The notes: generated from the sequence alone by a model not told the origin. DNA of 64,000 nt from Oxalobacteraceae bacterium OTU3CINTB1 (GCA_024123955.1 CP099652.1:6758001-6822000); one strand, 5' to 3'; shown: positions 45,655 through 55,393, counted from the stretch's first letter. Program-made: numbers and translations.

Positions 45655-47220
45655 GTGGACGCGCAACGCCGCATCTTCCTCGCCGCGCTGGCGGCATCGG
45701 CAAGCGCCAACGCCCTCGCCGTCGTGCCGGCGGGCGCCGGCAAAGCCGGCTATCCGTTCAACCTGGGCGTCGCCTCCGGCTCACCCCTGCCCAACGCGGT
45801 CGTTATCTGGACCCGCATCCTGCACGATCCACTCAACGCGGCCGCTATGCCGCCGGTGGCCTTCGCCGTGCGCTGGGAGGTGGCCGAGGATGAGCGCTTC
45901 AGCCGCATCGTCGCCAAGGGCACGGCCAGCGCGGCGCCGCAGCTGGCGCACAGCGTCCATGTCGATGTCACCGGGCTGTCGCCGGCGCGCTGGTACTGGT
46001 ATCGCTTCATGCTGGGCGACGCCGTCAGCCCCATCGGCCGCACCCGCACCGCGCCCGCCGCCGACACGATGGCCGACCAGCTCAAGCTGGCCGTGGCCTC
46101 GTGCCAGCACTGGGAGTTCGGCACCTATGCCGCGCATCGCCACATGGCCGCCGCCTCGCCAGATCTGGTGGCCTTCCTGGGCGATTACATCTACGAATGG
46201 GGGCCGTATCAGCTGCGCCACCCGCAAAAGGCCGTACGGTCCTCCGAGTGCTTTACGCTGGCCGACTACCGCAGCCGCTACGCCCAGTACAAGAGCGACC
46301 GCGATCTGCAGGCCGCGCATCACGCCGCGCCGTGGATCGTGACCTGGGACGACCACGAAGTCGCCAACGACTACGCCAACGACCGCGACGAGCGCCGGAA
46401 TCCGAAGTTCCTGGAGCGGCGCGCGGCGGCTTACCAGGCGTTCTATGAGCATATGCCGGTGCGGCTGGTGCTGCGCAAGCCGGGCGACTTCGCCAACATG
46501 CGCATCTACCAGCGCTACGACTGGGGAAGGCTGGCGCGCTTTCATGTGCTGGATGACCGCCAGTACCGCGCCTGGCAAGCTTGCCCGCCTGCGGGACGCG
46601 GCGGCTCGTCGTCGGTGGTGCGGCGCCAGTGCGCGGCGCTGGGCGACACCCAACGCACGATGCTGGGCGAGGTGCAGCAGCGCTGGCTGGACGAGGGCCT
46701 GAAGTCTTCACAGGCGCGCTGGAACATCCTGGCGCAGCAAACGCTGATGGCGCACAACAGCCAGGTGCCGTTCAAGAGCGAGGGCGACGCGCGCATCTGG
46801 ACCGATGGCTGGGACGGCTATCCGATGGCGCGCCGGCGTCTGCTCGACGGGCTGGCCATCAGCAAGGCAAGCAATCCGTTGATTTTGTCGGGCGACGTGC
46901 ACAGCTTCCTCGCCGCGGAAATCTGCCGCGATCCGGCGCGTCCCCGGTCGGGTGCGAACGCGGTGCTGGCAACGGAATTTTGCGGCACGTCGATCACATC
47001 GCCGTCGCGCCCGCAGTCGCGCACCGAGCAGTATGTCGCGATGAATCCGGGCATCAAGTACGGCCGCAGCGACAAGCGCGGCTTCATGCTGATCAACGTC
47101 ACGCCGGCGGCCACCACCGCGCATTTCGTCGGCTTGAACGATGTGCACGACGCGGCCAGCGGCATCGCGACCGCCGCCAGTTTCGTCGTGCAAAACGGCC
47201 GGCCGCAATTGAACAAGTAA
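45655..47220 (+). CDS. phoD: Tat-exported PhoD-like alkaline phosphatase
   Basis: A 521-residue PhoD-family phosphodiesterase/phosphatase. The start is GTG at 45655. The N-terminus MDAQRRIFLAALAASASANA is a twin-arginine signal. An Fn3-like domain (about residues 35-135) precedes the metallophosphatase domain with LAVASCQHWEFGTY, FLGDYIYEWGP, TWDDHEVANDYAND and LSGDVHSFLAAE, whose Asp, Asn and His residues bind Fe and Ca. It releases phosphate from phosphodiesters and monoesters outside the cytoplasm. No Pho box is evident. Confidence 0.92.
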   Translation: MDAQRRIFLAALAASASANALAVVPAGAGKAGYPFNLGVASGSPLPNAVVIWTRILHDPLNAAAMPPVAFAVRWEVAEDERFSRIVAKGTASAAPQLAHSVHVDVTGLSPARWYWYRFMLGDAVSPIGRTRTAPAADTMADQLKLAVASCQHWEFGTYAAHRHMAAASPDLVAFLGDYIYEWGPYQLRHPQKAVRSSECFTLADYRSRYAQYKSDRDLQAAHHAAPWIVTWDDHEVANDYANDRDERRNPKFLERRAAAYQAFYEHMPVRLVLRKPGDFANMRIYQRYDWGRLARFHVLDDRQYRAWQACPPAGRGGSSSVVRRQCAALGDTQRTMLGEVQQRWLDEGLKSSQARWNILAQQTLMAHNSQVPFKSEGDARIWTDGWDGYPMARRRLLDGLAISKASNPLILSGDVHSFLAAEICRDPARPRSGANAVLATEFCGTSITSPSRPQSRTEQYVAMNPGIKYGRSDKRGFMLINVTPAATTAHFVGLNDVHDAASGIATAASFVVQNGRPQLNK

Positions 47221-47250
47221 AAAAAATCGCCTGCGAACAGGCGATTTCTT
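47219..47250. terminator. Bidirectional terminator between phoD and fadD
   Basis: AAATCGCCTG pairs with CAGGCGATTT around CGAA. The minus strand ends in a long T run and serves the fadD pair; the plus strand has TTTCTT and serves phoD. Confidence 0.9.
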
Positions 47251-47254
47251 GACA

Positions 47255-48931
47255 TTACGCGACCACCTTCGGCTTCTCGTCACGCAGCTGGCGCCGCAGG
47301 ATCTTGCCGACGTTGGTCTTCGGCAGCTCGTCGCGGAACTCGATGAACTTCGGCTTCTTGTACGCCGTCAGCTCGTGCTTGCAGTAATCCAGCAGCTGCT
47401 CGGCCGTCAGGTTCGGGTCCTTGCGCACCACGAACAGCTTGACCGCCTCGCCCGAGTTCTGGTCCGGCACGCCGATGCACGCCACTTCCAGCACGCCCGG
47501 ATGCGCCGCCACCACGCCCTCGACCTCGTTCGGATAGACGTTGAAACCGGACACGATGATCATGTCCTTTTTGCGATCGACAATCCGCGTATAGCCGCGC
47601 TCGTCCATGATGCCGATATCGCCCGTCTTGAAGAAACCGTCGGCCGTCATCGTCTTGGCGGTCTCGTCAGCGCGATTCCAATAGCCGGCCATCACTTGCG
47701 GACCGCGAATCGCGATCTCGCCGGTCTGGCCCAGCGGCACCGGTTTGCCGTCGTCGTCCAGGATCTGCACCTCGGTCGACGGAATCGGCAGGCCGATGGT
47801 GCCGGTGAATTCCTTGATATCGACGCGGTTGGCGGTGGCTACCGGCGACGTCTCCGACAAGCCGTAACCTTCGATAATCGGCGTGCCGGTGACCTTCAGC
47901 CACTTGTCGGCCACGGCCTTTTGCACGGCCATGCCGCCGCCGTTGCACACCGAGTAGCTGGAGAAGTCGAGCTTGGAGAACTCCGGATTGTTCAGCAGCG
48001 CGTTGTACAAGGTGTTCACTGCGGGGAAAACGGCCACGCGGTATTTGGACAATTCCTTGATGAAGCCGGGGATGTCGCGCGGGTTCGGCACCAGCAGGGT
48101 CAGCCCGCCCATGCGCATGCCCATCAGGGCGCTGATGGTCAGCGAGTAAATGTGGTACAGCGGCAGCGCGGCAACGAACACGATCTGCTGTTTATGCTGC
48201 TTGAACTGCAGCCAGGCTTCGTTCTGCAGCACGTTGGCGATGATGTTACGGTGCAGCAGCATCGCGCCTTTGGAGACCCCCGTGGTGCCGCCCGTGTATT
48301 GCAGGAAGGCGATATCGTCGTGCCCCTGCTTGGACGGCTGCAAGGTCATGTTGGCCGCCTCCGACAGCATCTTCTTGTACGAAATCGAACCGGGAAGCGA
48401 GAACGCCGGCACCAGCTTCTTGACCTTGCGCACCACCAGGTTGACGATCGCGCCCTTGAGAGTGCCGAGCATGTCGCCCATGGTGGCGACGATCACGTGC
48501 TTGACCTTGGTATGCGAGATGACCTGCTCCAGCGTGGTGGCGAAATTTTCCAGCACGATGATCGCTTCCGAGCCCGAATCCACCAGCTGGTGCTGCAACT
48601 CGCGCGGCGTGTACAGCGGATTGACGTTGACCACCATGTAGCCGGCGCGAATCACGGCTGCCATCGCCACCGGATATTGCAGCACATTCGGCATCATGAT
48701 CGCCACGCGCGCGCCCGGCTGCAGGCCCTTGCTTTGCAGCCAGGCGCCCATGCGCAGCGACAGCTTGTCCAGCTCGCCGTAGGTGAGGAACTTATCCATG
48801 CAGACGTAGGCATTGCGGTCGGCATATTTACGGAACGATTCCTCCAGCAGATGCGTGACCGAACGGTATTGCGTCGGGTCTATCTCCGCCGGCATGTTTT
48901 CGGGGTAGGACTTGAGCCAGATTTTTTCCAT
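47255..48931 (-). CDS. fadD: Long-chain fatty acid-CoA ligase (downstream copy)
   Basis: A 558-residue AMP-forming acyl-CoA synthetase that activates fatty acids for beta-oxidation. It has the P-loop-like YTGGTTGVSKGAM (A3 motif), GYGLSETSPVA (A5), TGDIGIMDERGYTRIVDRKK (A7/A8) and a C-terminal catalytic Lys region LPKTNVGKILRRQLR. It starts 2 bp after the stop of a closely related gene, so the two are a tandem pair on one transcript. Copies differ mostly in the middle region, which lines the fatty acid pocket, so chain-length preference may differ. Confidence 0.93.
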   Translation of the reverse strand: MEKIWLKSYPENMPAEIDPTQYRSVTHLLEESFRKYADRNAYVCMDKFLTYGELDKLSLRMGAWLQSKGLQPGARVAIMMPNVLQYPVAMAAVIRAGYMVVNVNPLYTPRELQHQLVDSGSEAIIVLENFATTLEQVISHTKVKHVIVATMGDMLGTLKGAIVNLVVRKVKKLVPAFSLPGSISYKKMLSEAANMTLQPSKQGHDDIAFLQYTGGTTGVSKGAMLLHRNIIANVLQNEAWLQFKQHKQQIVFVAALPLYHIYSLTISALMGMRMGGLTLLVPNPRDIPGFIKELSKYRVAVFPAVNTLYNALLNNPEFSKLDFSSYSVCNGGGMAVQKAVADKWLKVTGTPIIEGYGLSETSPVATANRVDIKEFTGTIGLPIPSTEVQILDDDGKPVPLGQTGEIAIRGPQVMAGYWNRADETAKTMTADGFFKTGDIGIMDERGYTRIVDRKKDMIIVSGFNVYPNEVEGVVAAHPGVLEVACIGVPDQNSGEAVKLFVVRKDPNLTAEQLLDYCKHELTAYKKPKFIEFRDELPKTNVGKILRRQLRDEKPKVVA

Positions 48932-48933
48932 CT

Positions 48934-50625
48934 TTATGCAGCCTTTTTCTTTTCGTTGGTATGTTCGTCCCGCAGCACGCGCCGCAGGATCTTACCGACA
49001 TTGGTTTTTGGCAGTTCCTCGCGGAACTCTATGTATTTCGGTTTCTTGTAGCCGGTCAATTGCTCTTTGCAGTAGGCCATCAACTGGTCGGCGGTCAGGC
49101 CTGGATCCTTGCGCACCACGAATACTTTGACCGCTTCGCCCGAATGCTCGTCCGGCACGCCGATGCACGCGCATTCCAGCACGCCGGGGTGGGCGGAGAT
49201 CACGCCCTCGAGTTCGTTCGGATAGACGTTGAAGCCGGAGACCAGGATCATATCCTTCTTGCGGTCGACGATCCTGGTGTAGCCGTTCTCGTCCATCACG
49301 CCGATGTCGCCGGATTTGAAGAAGCCGTCGGCGGTCATCACCTTCGCGGTCTCGTCCGGACGGTTCCAGTAGCCGGCCATCACCTGCGGGCCGCGAATGG
49401 CGATCTCGCCGGGCTGTCCGAGCGGCACCTCGTTGCCGTCGTCGTCGAGGATGGCGATGTCGGTCGACGGCATCGGCAAGCCGATGGTGCCGGTGAAGTC
49501 GGCGATGTCGGTGCGGTTGCAGGTGGCCACCGGGGCGGTCTCGGACAGGCCGTAGCCTTCGACGATGGGAACGCCCGTGATCTTGCGCCAGCGGTCGTTG
49601 ACCGATTGCTGTACCGCCATGCCGCCGCCGTTGCACACCTTCAGCGCCGAGAAATCCAGGTGCATGAAGTCGGGATGGTTCAGCAGCGCGTTGTACAGCG
49701 TGTTGACCGCCGGCAGCATGTGGAAGCGGTGCTTGGCCAGCTCCTTGATGAAGCCGCCGATGTCGCGCGGATTCGGGATCAGGACGTTGAGCGCGCCGAC
49801 GCGCATGCCCCACATGGCGCAGGCCGTCAGCGCGAAGATGTGGTACAGCGGCAGCGCCGCGACGATGACGTTCTGCTCGGCCAGGCCGCCCATCGCCGGG
49901 TGGCCCCACGCTTCCGTTTGCAGCAGGTTGGCGATCACGTTCTTATGCGTCAGCACGGCGCCCTTGGCCACGCCGGTGGTGCCGCCCGTGTATTGCAGGA
50001 AGGCCGGGTCGTCCTGGTTCACGTCGACCGGCGTCAGCTTCATGCCGCCGCCCTGCGACAGCGCGTCCTTGAAGCGCACCGCGTTCGGCAACGAGAACGG
50101 CGGCACCAGCCGCTTGACGTTGCGCACGACGAAGTTGACCAGCATGCCTTTCGGCGCGCCCAGCATCTCGCCGATGCTGCCGACCAGGATATGCCGCACC
50201 TGGGTCCGGCCCAGCACCTGCTCGAGCGTGTTGGCGAAATTCTCCAGGATGATGATGGCTTCGCAGCCGGAGTCGTTGAGCTGGTGTTCCAGTTCGCGCG
50301 GCGTGTACAGCGGATTGATGTTGACCACCGTGTAGCCGGCGCGCAGGATGGCGGCGATGGCGATCGGGTATTGCAGCACGTTGGGCATCATGATGCCGAC
50401 GCGCGCGCCCTTCTTCATGGCGCGGCTTTGCAGCCAGGCGCCGATGCGTTTGGAATGGGCGTCGAGCTCGGCGTAGGTCAGGAACTTGTCCATGCAGACG
50501 TAAGCGTTGCGGTCCGCGAACTTATGAAACGACTCCTCCAGCAACTGCACCAGCGATCGGTACTGCGTCGTGTCGACCTCCGTCGGCATGCCCGGCGGAT
50601 AGGACTTCAACCAGATTTTCTCCAT
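48934..50625 (-). CDS. fadD: Long-chain fatty acid-CoA ligase (upstream copy)
   Basis: A 563-residue paralogue of the gene directly downstream. Shared openings MEKIWLKSYPxxMPxE and ADRNAYVCMDKFLTY show an old tandem duplication. Motifs are YTGGTTGVAKGAV, GYGLSETAPVA, SGDIGVMDENGYTRIVDRKK and TNVGKILRRVLR. The C-terminus has an added Lys-rich tail (HTNEKKKAA). The promoter region upstream contains a TTAGAA-N6-TTCTAA dyad that may bind a fatty acid-responsive repressor. Confidence 0.93.
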   Translation of the reverse strand: MEKIWLKSYPPGMPTEVDTTQYRSLVQLLEESFHKFADRNAYVCMDKFLTYAELDAHSKRIGAWLQSRAMKKGARVGIMMPNVLQYPIAIAAILRAGYTVVNINPLYTPRELEHQLNDSGCEAIIILENFANTLEQVLGRTQVRHILVGSIGEMLGAPKGMLVNFVVRNVKRLVPPFSLPNAVRFKDALSQGGGMKLTPVDVNQDDPAFLQYTGGTTGVAKGAVLTHKNVIANLLQTEAWGHPAMGGLAEQNVIVAALPLYHIFALTACAMWGMRVGALNVLIPNPRDIGGFIKELAKHRFHMLPAVNTLYNALLNHPDFMHLDFSALKVCNGGGMAVQQSVNDRWRKITGVPIVEGYGLSETAPVATCNRTDIADFTGTIGLPMPSTDIAILDDDGNEVPLGQPGEIAIRGPQVMAGYWNRPDETAKVMTADGFFKSGDIGVMDENGYTRIVDRKKDMILVSGFNVYPNELEGVISAHPGVLECACIGVPDEHSGEAVKVFVVRKDPGLTADQLMAYCKEQLTGYKKPKYIEFREELPKTNVGKILRRVLRDEHTNEKKKAA

Positions 50626-50772
50626 CCTGTGCCTCTCGTCTCATTATCATTATAGTCGCGGCGCACAGTGCCGCTCCGAGCAGGTGGGGATCGTCTGCGC
50701 GATCAGTATGAGCCTGCTTAAGATGCGATGCTATCGGGCACTCAGCCCGGACGCAAGCGCATTTAAGCATAA

Positions 50773-50790
50773 TTAGAACATCGCTTCTAA
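50773..50790. promoter_or_regulatory. Possible operator upstream of the fadD pair
   Basis: TTAGAA-CATCGC-TTCTAA is a perfect 6-bp dyad with a 6-base centre, about 150 bp upstream of fadD and next to AT-rich TTATGCTTAAAT, a possible -10 region on the minus strand. TetR-type FadR/PsrA-like repressors bind dyads of this size. Identity is not shown. Confidence 0.35.
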
Positions 50791-50815
50791 CGGCTATTTA
50801 TGCTGCAGAGCAGCA

Positions 50816-51952
50816 TCAACGGACGCCTTCAGCGATGGCAGCTTGTTGCTGCGGGCTGGCAATCCGCTCGGCGTCGAGCGTTGCGAGGCGGGTGAGTTGG
50901 TCGAGCTGCTGTTGACGTTGAGCGAAATCAAGCAAAGCCAATTTTTGCGCTGCACCATAAAATCGCACGAACGTTCTTTCCTGTTTCATCAGCTCGCGGA
51001 AGGCGGGCAGATAATCGTGGTAAGTTCCCACCGCGCTGAGGTGGGCGTTGGTCAGCGGCTCGGCAAACCAGCGGTCGTAGCCGGCGTAGCCGCCCCAGCT
51101 TTCCTTGAGCTTTTGGTAGTCCGATTTGAGGTGGGCGAAGATGCGCGTCTTCTCGGCGCGGCGGTGGCGGGTGCTGGTTTTGCTGGCGTAATTATCCGCC
51201 AGCATCTGGCGGTGCTTGACCAGCAGCGCCAAAAAGTCCTGGCGGCGCGCGTTGTTGCGCACATAGCTCTCGCGCATCTCGGGCGTACCGTACAGTTCCA
51301 GCCAGCGCTGCACGCCGGCCTCCTCGACGGCGGTGGCGAAGCTCTCGTTGAACTGGGTATCGCCCTGCACGTACACGACCTGGTGCGACAACTCATGGAA
51401 CACCATGCGCGCCAGCTCGGCGTCCGAGTAATTGATGAAGGTCGACAGCAGCGGATCGCTGAACCAGCCGAGGGTGGAGTACGCCGGCACGCCGCCGACC
51501 TGGACATCGTTGCCCTCGTCGCGCAGCTCGTCGGCGTAGGCGGTGGCATCCGCCTTGCTGTAGTAGCCGCGATAGCTGACGCAGCCGGCGATCGGGAAGC
51601 ACCACTGGATCGGCCGCAGCGACAGCTCCGGCGTGGCGACCACGTTCCACAGCACAAACGGACGCGACAGCGCGGCGTAGTTCTTGTAGCTGGCGTTGTT
51701 GGGAAGGCCCAGTTCCTGCACCGCGAAGCGGCGTATCAGCAGGGCCTTTTCAAGGCGGGCCTTGAGGCGGGGATCGGTGTTCGGATCACCCAGCCAATCG
51801 TCGATCGGACGGGCGTCCGACCACAGCGCGTACTGGCCTTGCGCGGCCTGCACGTAGTACCGCAACTGGGCGCAACCGGCCAGCAGAAGTACGGAGCATG
51901 CCGTCGCGAGCCAGTACTTGGCCCGCATGGCACGGCGGAGAAAATTGCGCAT
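50816..51952 (-). CDS. Lipoprotein predicted zinc aminopeptidase
   Basis: A 378-residue protein of the predicted aminopeptidase family (COG4324-like). The N-terminus has a lipoprotein signal (ACSVLLLAGCAQL, lipid-attached Cys about residue 27). A zinc-type HExxH-like motif appears as FHELSHQVVYVQGDTQFNES, with a downstream Glu in ESFATAVEEAG as probable third ligand. It is likely anchored to a membrane facing the periplasm. It lies 9 bp after the molybdopterin oxidoreductase gene on the same strand, perhaps only by read-through. Substrate unknown. Confidence 0.82.
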   Translation of the reverse strand: MRNFLRRAMRAKYWLATACSVLLLAGCAQLRYYVQAAQGQYALWSDARPIDDWLGDPNTDPRLKARLEKALLIRRFAVQELGLPNNASYKNYAALSRPFVLWNVVATPELSLRPIQWCFPIAGCVSYRGYYSKADATAYADELRDEGNDVQVGGVPAYSTLGWFSDPLLSTFINYSDAELARMVFHELSHQVVYVQGDTQFNESFATAVEEAGVQRWLELYGTPEMRESYVRNNARRQDFLALLVKHRQMLADNYASKTSTRHRRAEKTRIFAHLKSDYQKLKESWGGYAGYDRWFAEPLTNAHLSAVGTYHDYLPAFRELMKQERTFVRFYGAAQKLALLDFAQRQQQLDQLTRLATLDAERIASPQQQAAIAEGVR

Positions 51953-51961
51953 ATGCTACCT

Positions 51962-54040
51962 TCAAGCAACGACTCTTTCAATCTCTACGAGTGTATCGTA
52001 AAAAGTCGGTGCGCGGCCCATGTCGGTAAGGCGCTGGCTGGTGACCTCATTGGCGTTCTTGCCATCCCTGCCTAGCTTCTTCCACCACACTGACAAACCG
52101 ACAACCAGGCCCGGACGGGCCTTGTCCGTGACGCGCGCTTTGGCGATAAAACTGCCTCTGTCATTGTGGATGCGCACCATATCGGCGTCCGAAATGCCGC
52201 GTTTTGCCGCATCGTCGGGGTGGATGTCGAGGTGCGGTTCGCCCTCCGCGGAGCGCAAACTCTTGACGTTTACAAATGTCGAATTTAAAAAGTTTCGCGC
52301 CGGCGGAGAAATCATCGCCAGCGGATATTTTTTCGCAAGTTGAGGGTTGCTAGCAACAGATTCGTAAGGAGGTAGATAAGTCGGCAACGGATCGAGTCCG
52401 TCGGCTGCCATCGCGGCGGAATAGAACTCGCATTTGCCGGACGGCGTCGTGAAGCCGCCCTGTGCGAACGGGGCCTCCGGCATGTTGAGCTTTTGCCAGC
52501 CCTTCAGTTTCAACGACTCCCAATCGAAGTGCACGGCGCGCACGTCCTTGGTGTTGAAGGCGATCGATGCCAGCGCGTCGTCGCTGTCGCGGAAGCACGG
52601 ATCGTCGAAGCCCATGGCCGCCGCCAGCAGGCGGAAAATCTCGGTGTTGGGCTTGGATTCGCCCAGCGGCGCGATGGCGGCGTTGTTGGCCATCATGTAC
52701 AAGTGGCCGAACGAGGTGTGAGCGTCGACGTGTTCGAGCTGCGTGGTGGCGGGTAGCACGATGTCGGCATAGTCGACGGTGTCGGTCTGGAAGTGTTCCA
52801 GCACGACGGTGAACAGGTCCTCGCGCGCGAAGCCCGCCGCCACCTTCGACGAATCCGGCGCGATCGCCACCGGGTTGGAGTTGTAGACGATGACGGCCTC
52901 CACCGCCGGTCCGAATTCCGGCGAGGCCGGGCGCAGCAGGTCGTCGCCGATGGTGGTCATGTTGATGGTGCGCGGCATCGATTTGAGCAGGTCGGGCCGC
53001 TGCAGCGCCGCCTTGTTCGACGGGAAGGAGCCGCTGGACGACAGCTGGATGCCGCCGGCCGCGTGGCGCCACGCGCCCACCAGTGCCGGCAGGCAGGCGA
53101 TGTTGCGCACGGCCGTGCCGCCGCCGCGCACGCGCTGCACGCCGTAGTTGACGCGGATCGCCACCGGCTCGCCGGCCTGGGCTTTTGCCCCGTACAGGCG
53201 CGCCAGGTCGACCACCTCGGCCACGGTGATGCCGCAGGTCTCGGCGACGCGCTCAGGCGTCCATTCGGCGGCGCGCGCTTTTAACCGCTCAAAGCCGAGC
53301 GTATGCTGCGCGATGTAGTCATGATCGAGCAAGTCCTCGGCGATGAGCACGTGCATCAGGCCCAGCGCCAGCGCGGCGTCGGTGCCCGGCAGCGGCGCGA
53401 TGTGCTGGTGGCATTTCTCGGCCGTCAGCGAGCGGTACGGGTCGATGGCGATCAGCTTGGCGCCGTTGCGCTTGGCTTCCTGCGCGCGGGTCCAGAAATG
53501 CAGGTTGGAGGCGATCGGATTGCCGCCCCAGATGATGATCAGCTTGGCGTTCTGGAACTGCTCCATGTCGGTGCCGACCGATCCGCCGATCGTGTACTTG
53601 TAGCCGGTCGCGCCGGCGGTCGCGCAGACGGTGCGGTCCAGCAGCGAGGCGCCGATCTTGTTGAAGAAGCGCGAGGACATCGATTCACCCTGCAGCAGGC
53701 CCATGGTGCCGCAGTAGCTGTACGGCAGGATCGCTTGCGGCGCGCGCGCGGCGATCGGCTTGAGTTTGGCGGCGATGGTGGCCAGCGCCTCGTCCCAGCT
53801 GATGCGCTCGAACTTGCCCTCGCCCTTTTTGCCGATCCGGCGCAGCGGATGCAGCAGGCGTTCGGCGTGGTAGGTGCGCTCGGTATAGCGGGCCACCTTG
53901 GTACACAGCACGCCGGCGGTGGTCGGATGGTCCGGGTCACCCTTGACGGCGGTGGCGACGCCGTCCTCGACCGTCACCAGCAGCGCGCAGGTGTCCGGGC
54001 AGTCGTGCGGACAGACCGCGCGAACTTGTGTGGTTGTCAT
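51962..54040 (-). CDS. Molybdopterin-dependent oxidoreductase (DMSO reductase family)
   Basis: A 692-residue catalytic subunit. The N-terminal CPHDCPDTC followed by a fourth Cys in GVLCTK binds a [4Fe-4S] cluster. Then come molybdopterin-guanine-dinucleotide contact regions (IIIWGGNPIASNLH, LIAIDPYRS) and a C-terminal dinucleotide domain (DMVRIHNDRGSFIAKARVT). No Tat signal is present, so it acts in the cytoplasm. No partner electron-transfer subunit is next to it, so electrons must go to a soluble or distant partner. Substrate unassigned. I use the ATG at 54040; a TTG two codons earlier is possible. Confidence 0.88.
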   Translation of the reverse strand: MTTTQVRAVCPHDCPDTCALLVTVEDGVATAVKGDPDHPTTAGVLCTKVARYTERTYHAERLLHPLRRIGKKGEGKFERISWDEALATIAAKLKPIAARAPQAILPYSYCGTMGLLQGESMSSRFFNKIGASLLDRTVCATAGATGYKYTIGGSVGTDMEQFQNAKLIIIWGGNPIASNLHFWTRAQEAKRNGAKLIAIDPYRSLTAEKCHQHIAPLPGTDAALALGLMHVLIAEDLLDHDYIAQHTLGFERLKARAAEWTPERVAETCGITVAEVVDLARLYGAKAQAGEPVAIRVNYGVQRVRGGGTAVRNIACLPALVGAWRHAAGGIQLSSSGSFPSNKAALQRPDLLKSMPRTINMTTIGDDLLRPASPEFGPAVEAVIVYNSNPVAIAPDSSKVAAGFAREDLFTVVLEHFQTDTVDYADIVLPATTQLEHVDAHTSFGHLYMMANNAAIAPLGESKPNTEIFRLLAAAMGFDDPCFRDSDDALASIAFNTKDVRAVHFDWESLKLKGWQKLNMPEAPFAQGGFTTPSGKCEFYSAAMAADGLDPLPTYLPPYESVASNPQLAKKYPLAMISPPARNFLNSTFVNVKSLRSAEGEPHLDIHPDDAAKRGISDADMVRIHNDRGSFIAKARVTDKARPGLVVGLSVWWKKLGRDGKNANEVTSQRLTDMGRAPTFYDTLVEIERVVA

Positions 54041-54199
54041 TATCAAAAGTCCAAAAAGTGTACACTGAAAGCAGTATCGTAAACCATTCCGGGGCGGCGC
54101 TGTCCGGCTTGGGGCCGCTCTGGATCAAGTCGCGTGACAAGGGCTACAATGGCTATTCTCGCTACTCACAAGGCAAGCGAACCCATTTTGGAGAAGCAC

Positions 54200-55393
54200 A
54201 TGAAACTAGTTGATCCCATCATTGCCTTTCAGTCCGAATTGCAGCACATCCGGCGCGACCTGCACGCCCATCCGGAGCTTTGCTATGAAGAGCAGCGCAC
54301 CTCCGACGTGGTCGCCGACAAGCTGACGGAATGGGGCATCCCCGTGATTCGCGGCCTCGGACTCACCGGCGTGGTCGGGATCATCAAGAACGGCAGCTCG
54401 CCGCGGGCGATCGGCCTGCGCGCCGACATGGACGCGCTGCCGATGCAGGAGGTCAATACCTTCGCACACGCGTCGCGCCATGCCGGCAAGATGCATGCCT
54501 GCGGCCACGACGGCCACACGGCCATGCTGCTGGGCGCGGCCAAACACCTGGCCGAGCACCGCAACTTCGACGGCACCGTGTATGTGGTGTTCCAGCCGGC
54601 CGAGGAAGGCGGCGCCGGCGCGCGCCGCATGATCGAGGACGGCCTGTTCGAGCAATGTCCGATGGACGCGATTTACGGCATGCACAACTGGCCCGGCATT
54701 GCGTCCGGCCACATGAGCGTGGTCGAAGGGCCGATGATGGCTTCCAGTAACGAGTTTTACCTGACCATCAAGGGCAAGGGCGCCCACGCGGCGCAACCGC
54801 ACAAGGGCATCGATCCGGTGATGGTGGCGGTGCAGATCGCGCAGAGCTGGCAGACCATTATCTCGCGGCAAAAGAGTCCGCTCGATACGGCGGTGCTGTC
54901 GATTACCCAGATCCATGCGGGCAGCGCCACCAATGTCATTCCGGACGAGGCGAAGATGGTCGGCACCGTGCGCACCTTTACCACGCCGGTGCTCGACATG
55001 ATCGAGACGCGCATGGGCGAGATCGCGCAGCACACGGCGGCGGCGTTCGGCGCCGAGGTCGACTACAAGTTCCGACGAAATTATCCGCCGCTGGTCAATC
55101 ATGCGGCCGAGACGCGGTTCGCGGTCGAGGTCATGAAGGAGGTCGTGGGGGCCGACAAGGTGGACGACAATGTCGAGCCGACCATGGGGGCGGAGGATTT
55201 CGCGTTCTTCCTGCAGGCTAAGCCGGGGTGCTATATCTTCATCGGCAATGGCGAGGGAGATCACCGCGATGGCGGCCATGGGCTGGGGCCTTGCGTGCTG
55301 CACAACGGTAGCTATGATTTCAACGACAATCTGCTGCCCGTGGGGGCGAGCTTTTGGGTGCGGTTGGCGGAGCGCAGTTTGCCGTTGAATTAA
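54200..55393 (+). CDS. M20 family amidohydrolase (hippurate hydrolase-like)
   Basis: A 397-residue cytoplasmic metal-dependent amidohydrolase. Metal ligands and catalytic residues are in KMHACGHDGHTAMLLGAAKH, VFQPAEEGGAGARRM and GMHNWPG, and the last ligand His lies in DGGHGLGPCVLHNGSYDFND. GGAGA 6 bases upstream fixes the start at MKLVDPI. Family members cleave N-acyl or N-benzoyl amino acids. It diverges from the molybdopterin oxidoreductase and ends against a REP unit. Confidence 0.92.
   Translation: MKLVDPIIAFQSELQHIRRDLHAHPELCYEEQRTSDVVADKLTEWGIPVIRGLGLTGVVGIIKNGSSPRAIGLRADMDALPMQEVNTFAHASRHAGKMHACGHDGHTAMLLGAAKHLAEHRNFDGTVYVVFQPAEEGGAGARRMIEDGLFEQCPMDAIYGMHNWPGIASGHMSVVEGPMMASSNEFYLTIKGKGAHAAQPHKGIDPVMVAVQIAQSWQTIISRQKSPLDTAVLSITQIHAGSATNVIPDEAKMVGTVRTFTTPVLDMIETRMGEIAQHTAAAFGAEVDYKFRRNYPPLVNHAAETRFAVEVMKEVVGADKVDDNVEPTMGAEDFAFFLQAKPGCYIFIGNGEGDHRDGGHGLGPCVLHNGSYDFNDNLLPVGASFWVRLAERSLPLN

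Noticed and set aside
48961-50655. Plus-strand open frame of 564 codons opposite fadD
   Set aside because: Antisense to a gene with full acyl-CoA ligase motifs.
50522-50770. Minus-strand open frame of 82 codons reaching into the gap upstream of fadD
   Set aside because: Most of it overlaps fadD in another frame. No ribosome site and no recognisable sequence.
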